Assembly: GCF_016863175.1 (NCBI RefSeq)
Contig: NZ_BOOJ01000018.1
Location: 1-64,000, forward strand
Length of the DNA: 64,000 nt
Reading direction: 5' to 3'
Origin: Paraplanobispora siamensis
Lineage (GTDB): Bacteria; Actinomycetota; Actinomycetes; Streptosporangiales; Streptosporangiaceae
Below the pieces are notes generated by a model. It ran no database searches. It was not told where the DNA came from and saw only the letters and a program-made list of their open reading frames with translations. Shown piece after piece: positions 15,393-23,089 of the stretch (the stretch's first letter is position 1; each line of letters starts with the position of its first letter). A program made the position numbers and the translations under genes.

Positions 15393-18365
15393 ATGCAGCA
15401 GATCGTGTCCCGTCTTCCGTACGGCCTGACCGGTCCCTGGTACCGCATTCAGGCGATCACGGCGCCGTCACGCAGCTCATCGGCCGAGTGGGACTTCGTC
15501 ACCGTCCTGCCGGCCGCGCTCTCGGCGGCCCAGCGCGACCGTCCCTTCGTGATCGGATGGCTCTCCCGGGGATCCGGCGCGCCACTGGAACTGATCACCA
15601 ACGCCGGGCCGCTGACCCCGCCGCGCCCCCCGCGCCGGGCCGCCGACTTCGAGTCCGAGCCGGCGCCGGGCGGCCCCGAGCCGCTGCTGTTCCCCGGCGG
15701 GGCCCGGGGCGTGGAGATCGGCGACGAGTGGCTACGTGACCTCTCCGACCTGGTCTGGGCGAGCTGCCCCGGACGGCAGGCGCCGCCGCTGGACGGCCGG
15801 CGCGAGCCGGACCCCGACGAGGTGCGGCGGCCGACCCTGTTCGAGTCCACCCTCGTCACACTGATGTCCCGGCCGTTCGCCTGGCTGGTGGTGGCCGAGC
15901 CGACCGACCTGCTGGACGCCGAGGTCTCACACCTGCGGACCCAGCTCAACGTGCTGCGGCAGTACGGCGACGCCTCCGAGCGGTCCCGCTACGACGTCGA
16001 GCGGGCCGAGCGGCGCATGCAGGAGCTCGACGCCTTCCGCGAGGCCGGGCTGTGGAACGTGCGGGTGCTGGCCGGGGCCGCCGGGCCCGAGGAACTGCGG
16101 CAGATCGCCCCGGTGCTGGTCGGCTCGGTGGAGATGAGCCACCACCCCTACCGCCTGCGCAGCGCGCTGTCCGGCCCGATGCTCCCCCTCGGGGAGGCGC
16201 TCTCGGCGGCCATGCAGGATCCGGCCGACGGCGCCGCCACGCCCTTCGCGGCCACCGCCGGGGCGCTGGCCGCACTGGCCGGGCTGCCGCGCCGGGAGGT
16301 GCCCGGCGTGCGGGTGCTCGACGCGGGCTTCTTCGACGTGACCAGCGAGGCCGGCGGGACGCCCGGCGAGCCGGTCCTCGACCTCGGGGCGATCATGGAC
16401 GGCCAGGACCGCGCGGTCGGGTCGTTCGCGGTCCCCCTGGCGACCCTGAACCGGCACGCGTTCGTCACCGGCTCGACCGGGTCCGGCAAGTCGCAGACGG
16501 TCCGCCACCTGCTGGAACAGCTCACCGTCGCGGGCATCCCGTGGCTGGCCATCGAACCGGCCAAGTCCGAGTACGCCGCGATGGGCGGCCGCGTCGAGCA
16601 CCTCGCCCCGGTGACCGTGATCAACCCCTCGGACCCCGACAACGTGCCCTTCAGCGTCAACCCGCTGGCCCCCGAGCCCGGCTATCCGGTCCAGGCCCAC
16701 ATCGACATGGTCCGGGCGCTGTTCATGGCGGCCTTCGACGCCGAGGAGCCGTTCCCGCAGATCATGTCGCTGGCCCTGCAGCGGGTGTACGAGGCCAACG
16801 GCTGGGACGTCGTCACCGGCGGCGCGGCCCCGGGGGCGGCGGTACGGCCCGCCGTACCGACCCTGGAGCAGCTCCAGCGGCACGCGATGGACGTGATCAG
16901 GGAGATCGGCTACGGCCGGGAGGTCCAGGCGGACGTCGAGGGCTTCATCTCGCTGCGGCTGCGCTCGCTCCGGATCGGCTCGGCCGGGCGGTTCTTCGAG
17001 GGCGGCCACCCCGCCGACATCGGCGACCTGCTCCAGCGCAACGTGGTCCTGGCCATCGAGGACGTGGCCAACGACGAGGACAAGGCGTTCCTGATGGGCA
17101 CGCTGATCATCCGGATCGTGGAGCACCTCCGGATGCGGGCCAGGACCGCCAAGACGTCCGGGCTCCGGCACGTGATCGTGATCGAGGAGGCGCACCGGCT
17201 GCTGCGCGACCGGGGCGCGGGCCGGGCCAGCACGCACGCCGTCGAGCTGCTGGCCGGGATGCTGGCCGAGATCCGCGCGTACGGCGAGGGCATCGTGGTG
17301 GCCGAGCAGATCCCCACCAAGCTGGTCCCCGACGTGGTGAAGAACACCGCGCTGAAGGTCGTGCACCGGCTGCCCGCCGAGGACGACCGCCGGCTGGTCG
17401 GCGCCGCGATGAACCTCAGCGAGGAGCAGTCCCGGCAGGTCGTCTCGTTGCGGCCGGGGACGGCGGCGGTCTTCGCCGACGGGATGGACCGGCCGGTCCG
17501 CGTCCAGGTGCCGCTGGGAGAGGACCGCGAGCGCGCGGTCCCCGGGCAGACCCCGCCCATCTGCGGGCGCCGCTCGACGGCGTGCGGCCAGGAGTGCCGG
17601 ACCGGGCGGGCGTGCACGCTGGTCGAGCTGCGCGAGGCCGACCTGCTGGCCGAGGCCCCCGAGTGGGCGTGGCTGCGCATCTGGACCGACGCGCTGGTGC
17701 TGGCGTTCTGCGTCGACCGGCCGCTGCCGGGCGCCCCCCGGGTGGTGTCGGAGCTGTGGGCGGAGCTTCCCGCGCGGCGGCGCGAGTGCCTGCTGGCCAC
17801 CGCCGTGGAGCGCGCCGTCGCCCGGCGGGCCTGGTCGCTGCGTACCGTCGCCGACCCGGCCGAGCTGACCGAGCGGGTCGCCGCGGCCGCCACCCGGCTG
17901 CTGGGGCCCGAGCGCACGCCCGGCGAGCGGCCGGGGACCGCGTGGGTGATCCCGCAGGTGCAGTGGCTGCACGAGGTGGAGCGGCTGTTCCCCTACGGGC
18001 ACCCGGCGCCCGACCCGCACGCTCCCGCGCCGGCCATGGAGTACGAGCTGTTCAGCCGTCCGGCGAGCGGCGCCGAGCTGCTCGGCCACCGCGCCAGGGC
18101 ACTGCGGCACCACCCCCTGTCCATGGAGGTGGAGCTCAACCGGGCCCTGGCCTGGCGGGTCCTGCTGGGCGACGACGATCATTCGGAAGTGGAAAGGGAC
18201 ATCCTCATGGTCACGATCGGGGTCGACCCGTCCGAGCGGCTGCGGCACGTGGCCCAGACGATGGGGGCGGGGTGGCTGGAGGGCGTGCTGTCCTGGCCGA
18301 ACCGCTTCGTCCTGCCGTTCGACACCGAGTCGCAGGAGAGCGCGGAGCTGGCCTTCACCGAGTGA
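15393..18365 (+). CDS. HerA/DUF87-type P-loop ATPase
   Basis: A 990-residue ATPase. Walker A is GSTGSGKSQT (360-369), preceded by LNRHAFVT as in HerA/DUF87 proteins. Downstream are PWLAIEPAKSEYAAM and INPLAPEP-type segments, Walker B VIVIEEAHRLL (594-604), and a sensor region GEGIVVAEQIPTKLVPDVVK followed by NTALKVVHRL. A four-cysteine cluster (Cys724, 731, 735, 741) may bind metal. The C-terminal 250 residues match nothing I recognise. ATG 15393 is preceded by GGAG. HerA-type ATPases translocate DNA or protein and usually act with a nuclease or membrane partner; here the only partner in reach is the degenerate P-loop protein upstream. No nuclease gene is adjacent. Confidence 0.83.
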   Translation: MQQIVSRLPYGLTGPWYRIQAITAPSRSSSAEWDFVTVLPAALSAAQRDRPFVIGWLSRGSGAPLELITNAGPLTPPRPPRRAADFESEPAPGGPEPLLFPGGARGVEIGDEWLRDLSDLVWASCPGRQAPPLDGRREPDPDEVRRPTLFESTLVTLMSRPFAWLVVAEPTDLLDAEVSHLRTQLNVLRQYGDASERSRYDVERAERRMQELDAFREAGLWNVRVLAGAAGPEELRQIAPVLVGSVEMSHHPYRLRSALSGPMLPLGEALSAAMQDPADGAATPFAATAGALAALAGLPRREVPGVRVLDAGFFDVTSEAGGTPGEPVLDLGAIMDGQDRAVGSFAVPLATLNRHAFVTGSTGSGKSQTVRHLLEQLTVAGIPWLAIEPAKSEYAAMGGRVEHLAPVTVINPSDPDNVPFSVNPLAPEPGYPVQAHIDMVRALFMAAFDAEEPFPQIMSLALQRVYEANGWDVVTGGAAPGAAVRPAVPTLEQLQRHAMDVIREIGYGREVQADVEGFISLRLRSLRIGSAGRFFEGGHPADIGDLLQRNVVLAIEDVANDEDKAFLMGTLIIRIVEHLRMRARTAKTSGLRHVIVIEEAHRLLRDRGAGRASTHAVELLAGMLAEIRAYGEGIVVAEQIPTKLVPDVVKNTALKVVHRLPAEDDRRLVGAAMNLSEEQSRQVVSLRPGTAAVFADGMDRPVRVQVPLGEDRERAVPGQTPPICGRRSTACGQECRTGRACTLVELREADLLAEAPEWAWLRIWTDALVLAFCVDRPLPGAPRVVSELWAELPARRRECLLATAVERAVARRAWSLRTVADPAELTERVAAAATRLLGPERTPGERPGTAWVIPQVQWLHEVERLFPYGHPAPDPHAPAPAMEYELFSRPASGAELLGHRARALRHHPLSMEVELNRALAWRVLLGDDDHSEVERDILMVTIGVDPSERLRHVAQTMGAGWLEGVLSWPNRFVLPFDTESQESAELAFTE

Positions 18366-18466
18366 GGGCTCCCGGCTCCGGATCCGCAGGGTGACGGGCT
18401 GAATCTGTTATGTCACGAATGCGTGGGTGTAGGCGTCCGCCGTACCGGCCCGGCTAGGATCGGCGC

Positions 18467-19759
18467 ATGAGTCAGCTACCGCTGCGGGCGCAGCTCGCCA
18501 GTGCGCTCGGCCGGACGGCCGCGACGCTCTCCCGGGCCACCGGACGCGGTGACGGGTCGGTGATCGGCGGCCGGGTCGGCCTGGCCCTGGAGCCCGACCT
18601 GCTCCGCCAGCTCGCGCAGAACCGCAGGCTCGCGCTGGTGAGCGCGACCAACGGCAAGACCACCACGACCCGGCTGATCACCTCCGCGCTGCAGGAGCTC
18701 GGCGACGTCGCCACCAACGCCTTCGGCGCCAACATGCCTGCCGGTCACGTGTCCGCGCTCTCCTCGGCCAAGGACGCCCCGTACGGCGTGCTGGAGGTCG
18801 ACGAGAAGTACCTCCCCGAGGTCATCGAGACCACCGGCGCGGGGGTGGTCGTCCTGATGAACCTCAGCCGCGACCAGATGGACCGTGCCGCCGAGATCTG
18901 GCTGCTGGCCCAGAAGTGGCGGCGCGCGCTCGCGGGCCGGAACCTCCACGTGATCGCCAACGCGGACGACCCGCTGGTGACCTGGGGCGCCTCGACCGCC
19001 GCCCGGGTGACCTGGGTCTCCGCCGGGCAGCCCTGGAAGGAGGACTCCTGGTGCTGCCCCGAGTGCGGCGGCCCGCTCGACCGCAAGGGACTGGACTACG
19101 TCCCGCCCGGCGGGCACGTCTCCGGAGTCGTCGGCCAGAGCAGCCAGGACGAGAACGAGTGGGCCTGCCGCGAGTGCTCCTTCCGGCGGCCCCAGCCGTC
19201 CTGGATCCTCGACGGCGATGCCGCGATCGACCCGCAGGGACGGCGCTGGACGCTCGACATCCAGCTGCCCGGCCGGGCCAACCGGGCCAACGCGGTGATC
19301 GCCCTGGCCACCGCCGAGGTGTTCGGCGTGCCGGCCGAGCGGGCGCTGCCCCGGCTGCGCGAGGTCAGGTCGGTCGCCGGGCGCTACACCACCGTGGAGC
19401 GCGAGGGCCGCTACGCCCGCCTGCTGCTGGCCAAGAACCCGGCGGGCTGGCTGGAGGCCTTCGACGTGCTCGACCCCTCCCTGCCGGTGATCCTCTCGGT
19501 GAACGCCCAGGGTCCCGACGGGCGCGACACCTCCTGGCTGTGGGACGTCGACTACCGGGTGCTGCGCGGCCGGCCGGTCTATGTGACCGGTGAGCGCCGG
19601 CTGGACCTCGCGCTCCGGCTGGAGGTGGCCTCCGTGCCGTTCCAGCTGGCCGACTCCTTCGGCCAGGCGTTCTCGATCCAGCCGCCCGGCAAGATCGACG
19701 TGATCGCCAACTACACCGCCTTCCAGCAGATCCGATCGGAGTTCGGTCGTGCCGTCTGA
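18467..19759 (+). CDS. murT: Lipid II isoglutaminyl synthase, MurT subunit
   Basis: Mur-ligase-like subunit that, with GatD, amidates the D-Glu alpha-carboxyl of the lipid II stem peptide. The P-loop is SATNGKTTTTRL (59-70). A four-cysteine zinc ribbon, typical of MurT, is formed by CPEC (Cys197, Cys200) and CREC (Cys234, Cys237). The DUF1727 C-terminus includes LLLAKNPAGWLEAFDVLD. TAGGAT at 18455-18460 lies six bases before the ATG, suggesting a leaderless mRNA. The GatD gene overlaps the last 11 bases. The product is 430 residues, normal length. Confidence 0.93.
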   Translation: MSQLPLRAQLASALGRTAATLSRATGRGDGSVIGGRVGLALEPDLLRQLAQNRRLALVSATNGKTTTTRLITSALQELGDVATNAFGANMPAGHVSALSSAKDAPYGVLEVDEKYLPEVIETTGAGVVVLMNLSRDQMDRAAEIWLLAQKWRRALAGRNLHVIANADDPLVTWGASTAARVTWVSAGQPWKEDSWCCPECGGPLDRKGLDYVPPGGHVSGVVGQSSQDENEWACRECSFRRPQPSWILDGDAAIDPQGRRWTLDIQLPGRANRANAVIALATAEVFGVPAERALPRLREVRSVAGRYTTVEREGRYARLLLAKNPAGWLEAFDVLDPSLPVILSVNAQGPDGRDTSWLWDVDYRVLRGRPVYVTGERRLDLALRLEVASVPFQLADSFGQAFSIQPPGKIDVIANYTAFQQIRSEFGRAV

Positions 19760-20468
19760 CAGCGTCCTGCGCCTTGTCTGGATTTATCCCGACCTGCTGA
19801 GCACCTACGGCGACCAGGGCAACGTCCTGGTGCTGGAGCAGCGCGCCGAGCGCAGGGGCATCCCGGTGGAGACCGTGCACGTCCGCTCGGCCGACCCGGT
19901 GCCCGAGAACGGCGACATCTACCTGATCGGCGGCGGTGAGGACCGGCCGCAGATCCTGGCCTCCGAACGGCTGCGCCGCGACGGCGGCCTGCAGCGGGCC
20001 GTCGCCCGGGGCGCCGCGGTGCTGGCGGTCTGCGCGGGCTACCAGATCATGGGCAGCACCTTCGGCGGTGAGGAGGGGCAGCCGGTGGACGGCATCGGGC
20101 TGCTCGACATCGCCAGCGGACGCGGCGCCGGCCGCGCCGTCGGCGAGCTGGTCGCCGAGGTGGACCCGGCGCTGGGCGTGCCGACCCTGACCGGCTTCGA
20201 GAACCACATGGGCGTCACCCGGCTGGGCCCCGGAGTGCGCCCGCTGTCGCGCACGGTCGTGGGCACCGGCAACGGCGACGGCACGGAGGGGTGCTACGCC
20301 GGGAAGGTCGTCGGGACCTACCTGCACGGCCCGGCCCTGGCCCGCAACCCCGGCCTGGCCGACCTGCTGCTGACGTGGGCGACGGGCACGCAGCTCCCGC
20401 CGATCGACGACACCTGGTTCACCCGGCTGCGTGAGGAGCGGCTGGCCGCGGTCGTGCCCCGCCCGTAG
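19749..20468 (+). CDS. gatD: Lipid II isoglutaminyl synthase, glutaminase subunit GatD
   Basis: Class I (CobB/CobQ-like) glutamine amidotransferase of 239 residues that supplies ammonia to MurT. The nucleophile is Cys95 in LAVCAGYQIMG and the catalytic His193 is in GTYLHGPALARNPGLAD. GGGEDRPQ and GFENHMGVTRLG are also typical. GTG 19749 is the start and lies within the murT 3' end, so the two subunits are translationally coupled. Confidence 0.93.
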   Translation: MPSDSVLRLVWIYPDLLSTYGDQGNVLVLEQRAERRGIPVETVHVRSADPVPENGDIYLIGGGEDRPQILASERLRRDGGLQRAVARGAAVLAVCAGYQIMGSTFGGEEGQPVDGIGLLDIASGRGAGRAVGELVAEVDPALGVPTLTGFENHMGVTRLGPGVRPLSRTVVGTGNGDGTEGCYAGKVVGTYLHGPALARNPGLADLLLTWATGTQLPPIDDTWFTRLREERLAAVVPRP

Positions 20469-20536
20469 GACGGCGCCTGCGGGCGTCGGCCTGCGGGCCG
20501 GCGCCCGCCGGGCGGTCACCGGCGGGCGGGCCCGTT

Positions 20537-20620
20537 TCCGGGCGGGAGGCTTCAGCTTCCGGGCAGGAGGTTTCAGTCCCCGGCGGGAGACGTCAGGTCC
20601 CGGGTGGGAGACGTCAGCAG
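20537..20620. repeat. 21-bp degenerate tandem repeat, four copies
   Basis: Four consecutive units of about 21 bases of the form CCGGGCGGGAGGCTTCAG, with drift between copies (variants with ACGTCAG in the last two). They fill the space between gatD and the convergent DsrE gene. No coding role; the two GACGTC-containing units could give weak hairpins. Confidence 0.7.
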
Positions 20621-20628
20621 ACGAGCGC

Positions 20629-20991
20629 TCAGTAGACGAGCGCCTGGACGCCCTCGCCGAGGATCTCCTCGACGAACGTCGGCGCTCCGGCGATGCGGAC
20701 GCCCTCGATCACGTCGTCCACCGTGATCTCCCGGCGGGCCGCGCACTGCGTGCACAGGGTCACCCGCCCGCCCGCCAGCACCGCGTCGAGCAGGTCGCCC
20801 AGCTGGGCGGCGTGCGGCAGGCTGAACTCCTTGGCCCGGCCGGGCAGGGCGAACCACGACGACTCACCGGTCAGCCAGAGGGAGACGGGGACCCCGCTCG
20901 CCAGTGCCGCCGCCGCGACCGTGAACGCCTGGTTGCAGCGCTCCGGGGCGTCCGCCCCGGCGGTCACCTTGATCACCAATGATCGTGCCAT
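20629..20991 (-). CDS. DsrE/DsrF-family protein
   Basis: A 120-residue cytoplasmic protein of the DsrE-like fold. It begins ARSLVIKVTAGADAPERCNQ, has AAALASGVPVSLWLTGES and ends in EEILGEGVQALVY. A CxxC motif, LCTQCAARR (Cys80, Cys83), and Cys19 could take part in sulfur relay or redox, as in DsrE and TusD proteins. The acceptor pathway is not evident. It is convergent with gatD and divergent from the nitrobindin-like gene. Confidence 0.85.
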   Translation of the reverse strand: MARSLVIKVTAGADAPERCNQAFTVAAAALASGVPVSLWLTGESSWFALPGRAKEFSLPHAAQLGDLLDAVLAGGRVTLCTQCAARREITVDDVIEGVRIAGAPTFVEEILGEGVQALVY

Positions 20992-21069
20992 GACTGAAGA
21001 CTATTCGGGTCCGCGTCACCGGCGCGAGCCGGGCGGCGGGGCCCGGCGCCTTGGATACCCTTTGGGTTC

Positions 21070-21579
21070 ATGGACGTTCCTGAGCTGCATCCCGACCTTG
21101 AGCCGATCGCCTTCCTCGTGGGCCGGTGGGAGGGCGCCGGGGTGGGCGGATACCCGACGATCGAGAGCTTCAACTTCGGTCAGGAGATCGTCTTCGGACA
21201 CAACGGCAAGCCGTTCCTGACCTACACCAGCCGCACCTGGCTGCTGGACGAGGCGGGCAACCGGGTCCGCCCGCTGGGCACCGAGACCGGCTTCTGGCGT
21301 CAGCTGCCCGAGCGCCAGCTGGAGGTGTGCCTGTCCCACCCGACGGGCATCGTGGAGATCTACGTCGGCGAGGTGGTCTTCCACAAGATCGAGCTGCACA
21401 CCGACGTGGTCGCCCGCACCGCCACCGCCAAGGAGTACTCCGGCGGGCACCGCCTGTACGGCCTGGTCAACGGCAACCTGATGTGGGCCTACGACATGGC
21501 CGCGATGGGACAGCCCCTCCAGTCCCACATCTCGGCCGAGCTCAAGCGGGTGGGCGACTTCGTCCCCGGCATCACCTGA
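21070..21579 (+). CDS. Nitrobindin-like heme-binding beta-barrel protein (FABP/THAP4 family)
   Basis: A 169-residue ten-stranded beta-barrel protein. The hallmark GRWEGAG (18-24) follows a short N-terminal helix, and His153 (PLQSHISAELKR) is at the place of the proximal heme ligand of nitrobindins. Related proteins bind ferric heme and isomerise peroxynitrite; function here is family inference. The last 20 bases of the gene, including the stop, are the first unit of a tandem repeat (21561-21640). A DUF2470 gene, whose domain also occurs in heme-related proteins, follows. Confidence 0.87.
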   Translation: MDVPELHPDLEPIAFLVGRWEGAGVGGYPTIESFNFGQEIVFGHNGKPFLTYTSRTWLLDEAGNRVRPLGTETGFWRQLPERQLEVCLSHPTGIVEIYVGEVVFHKIELHTDVVARTATAKEYSGGHRLYGLVNGNLMWAYDMAAMGQPLQSHISAELKRVGDFVPGIT

Positions 21580-21640
21580 GCGTCCCCGGCATCACCTGAG
21601 CGTTCCCGGCAGCGCCTGGGCGCCCCTGACATCGCCTGGG
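21561..21640. repeat. 20-bp tandem repeat spanning a stop codon
   Basis: Four 20-base units: 21561-21580 and 21581-21600 are identical (CGTCCCCGGCATCACCTGAG), and 21601-21620 and 21621-21640 are diverged. The first unit encodes the last six residues and stop of the nitrobindin-like gene. The repeat therefore arose by duplication of the gene's 3' end. No function is apparent. Confidence 0.93.
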
Positions 21641-21696
21641 CCGCGCGTCGTACGGCGGGCCGTGCCGGGCGGCCGTTCGCGGCTACGATGCCGGGC

Positions 21697-22002
21697 ATGA
21701 GCATCCCTTTCACCCCTGACGTCGTCGAGGCCATCAAGCGGCACATGAACGACGACCACGCCGACGACGCGCTGCTGATCGTCAAGGCCCTCGGCGGGCA
21801 GCCCGAGGCCGTCGCGGCGAGGACGTCGGATGTGGACGCCGAGGCGATCGAGTTCGTCGCGACGGTGGACGGGCGGGACGTCGCGGTCCGCGTGCCGTGG
21901 GGCGCCACCCTGACCGAGCGCGCCCAGGTCCGCAGGGAAGTGGTGCGTCTGTACCGGGAGGCCTGCGCCGCGCTCGGCGTCCCGGCCCGCGGCGAGCATT
22001 AA
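21697..22002 (+). CDS. DUF2470 protein
   Basis: A 101-residue protein with the DUF2470 signature AIKRHMNDDHADDALLIVKA at its N-terminus and FVATVDGRDVAVRVPW in the middle. The domain also forms the C-terminal part of HugZ-like heme-utilisation proteins and occurs with pyridoxamine-oxidase-like folds, but this protein is only the small domain. ATG 21697 is chosen because TACGAT (21684-21689) lies seven bases upstream, the leaderless pattern seen at other genes here; ATG 21688 would start inside that hexamer. Confidence 0.85.
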   Translation: MSIPFTPDVVEAIKRHMNDDHADDALLIVKALGGQPEAVAARTSDVDAEAIEFVATVDGRDVAVRVPWGATLTERAQVRREVVRLYREACAALGVPARGEH

Positions 22003-22163
22003 GGCCGAAGCCGTAGAGGCCCGCGGGAGAAGCCGCAGAGGTACGGGGAAGCCCGTAGCGGTTCTGGGAAAAGAAGAACCCCGGGCTGTCTCCTCCCGCT
22101 CGGGGCGGAAGGGCCGGATGGACCAAAGGCGGGGGATTCCCGCCCTCCGGCAGCCCGGGGTTC
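22003..22163 (-). terminator. Large hairpin ending a minus-strand transcript
   Basis: Arms 22076-22088 (GAACCCCGGGCTG) and 22151-22163 are perfectly complementary over 13 bp and enclose 62 bases that can form further hairpins, for example GGCGGG near 22129 with CCCGCC. Read on the minus strand, the big stem is followed by CTTCTTTTCCC, a U-rich tail. This fits termination of the short transcript that carries the tiny ORF at 22229-22270. On the plus strand there is no T run. The 22003-22063 part holds imperfect AAGCCG-type repeats and no gene. Confidence 0.65.
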
Positions 22164-22228
22164 CGGTGATTGTCGTGGATTCGCCGAACGCCGCCAGACG
22201 TCCGAACCGAGTCCGGAGCCGGGGCGTC

Positions 22229-22270
22229 CTAGCGGACAGCCACCTCGCTAGCCCAATAATGATCAACCAT
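22229..22270 (-). CDS. 13-residue ORF with exceptionally strong ribosome site
   Basis: ATG 22270 opens MVDHYWASEVAVR and stops at TAG 22229. The upstream sequence AGAAAGGAGGTGGTCCAG matches the complement of the 16S rRNA 3' tail in 17 of 18 positions as recalled for actinobacteria, far more than an ordinary SD. The ORF is followed, 66 bases later, by the large hairpin and U-rich tail at 22163-22064, making a compact transcript of roughly 250 bases. No larger gene follows on this strand. It may encode a small peptide or be a ribosome-binding regulatory RNA. I do not recognise the peptide. The neighbouring 22271-22490 holds no other gene. Confidence 0.5.
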   Translation of the reverse strand: MVDHYWASEVAVR

Positions 22271-22490
22271 TGTCTGGACCACCTCCTTTCTGCGTGATCC
22301 GTACGTTATGCGACCGTCTCCGGCGGGGCAAGTAAATATTCTCCAAGCGGATCCGCGCAGGTGGGGAGGCACTCCCCGGCGGGAGGGCAGGCGGGGCCGT
22401 ACGGCACGCGCGGGCGGGACGAAGGTCCCTGTCGGGGCCGGGGCGGGAGCGAAAGGCTGGAGCCCCGACCAGAGATAGGGAGTGACCGAA

Positions 22491-22916
22491 ATGGCGAAGG
22501 CGGCGCACGTCGCACTGACCGCGCAGGACGTCCAGGTGCTCACCCGGGGCCGGGTGCCCCGCTCCGCGGTCGAACGGGTCCAGGAGAGGATCGTCGCTCT
22601 CGGCCGGTACTGCGGCGAACCCATCCTGTTCACCCGAGTCAAGATCAACGCTCCGGTGAACCTCGGTTCGGGCCAGCTCACCAGCGCCCAGGCCGTCCTC
22701 GACGTCAACGGGAACCTGATCCGCGCGCACGCCGAGAGGGAGACCGCCCACGCGGCGGTCGCAGAGCTCGTCGACCGGCTGAAGGCGCGGCTGGACCGGA
22801 TCGGCCGGGACTGGGAGTCCACCCGCGACCGCCGCTACCGGGACCTGGTCCGGCTCTCCGCGCAGAGCCGGACCGCCCAGGATGACGAGACCCCTCGCGA
22901 ACCGCTCGCCGGCTGA
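22491..22916 (+). CDS. Ribosome hibernation factor-like protein (HPF/RaiA domain)
   Basis: A 141-residue protein with an S30AE/HPF-like N-terminal domain (ALTAQDVQVLTRGRVPRSAV, VKINAPVNLGSGQLTSAQAV, VDVNGNLIRAHAERETAHAA) and a charged C-terminal helix, but without the long C-terminal domain of long HPF. Such short forms bind ribosomes in stress or low oxygen. GGGAG lies nine bases before ATG 22491. It is followed after 173 bases by adhE, a fermentative gene, which suggests shared hypoxia or dormancy expression. Confidence 0.77.
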   Translation: MAKAAHVALTAQDVQVLTRGRVPRSAVERVQERIVALGRYCGEPILFTRVKINAPVNLGSGQLTSAQAVLDVNGNLIRAHAERETAHAAVAELVDRLKARLDRIGRDWESTRDRRYRDLVRLSAQSRTAQDDETPREPLAG

Positions 22917-23002
22917 GTCCCGGCCGGGTCGTCTCTTCGCGGCCGCGCCCTTCGAGGCCCCTTCCGGAACGGCCTCCCAAGAGATGACCTTGGTCCCGCC
23001 CG

Positions 23003-23067
23003 CCCGGGTCTTTGCGCGGCAGACCCGGGGCGGGCCTCTCCCCGACAGTGGAGGTGAGAGGCCCGCC
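23003..23067 (+). promoter_or_regulatory. Two adjacent hairpins in the adhE leader
   Basis: Hairpin 1: CCCGGGTCT (23003-23011) pairs with 23021-23029. Hairpin 2: GGCGGGCCTCTC (23029-23040) pairs with 23056-23067. They share base 23029, so full formation of both is just limited, and hairpin 2 ends about nine bases before the adhE ribosome site (GAGGTG). Possible attenuator or mRNA-stability element; no ligand motif was recognised. Confidence 0.5.
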
Positions 23068-23089
23068 ACACCACACGAGGTGATACGAA

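Noticed and set aside
13216-18248. Long minus-strand frames opposite the degenerate P-loop and HerA genes
   Set aside because: Shadow frames of high-GC third positions; composition is Arg/Gly/Val/His-rich, and the plus strand has ribosome sites and Walker motifs.
22271-22290. Plus-strand similarity to the 3' end of 16S rRNA
   Set aside because: Only the anti-SD tail matches and no upstream 16S sequence is present, so this is not an rRNA fragment; it is better explained as the complement of a very strong ribosome site on the minus strand.
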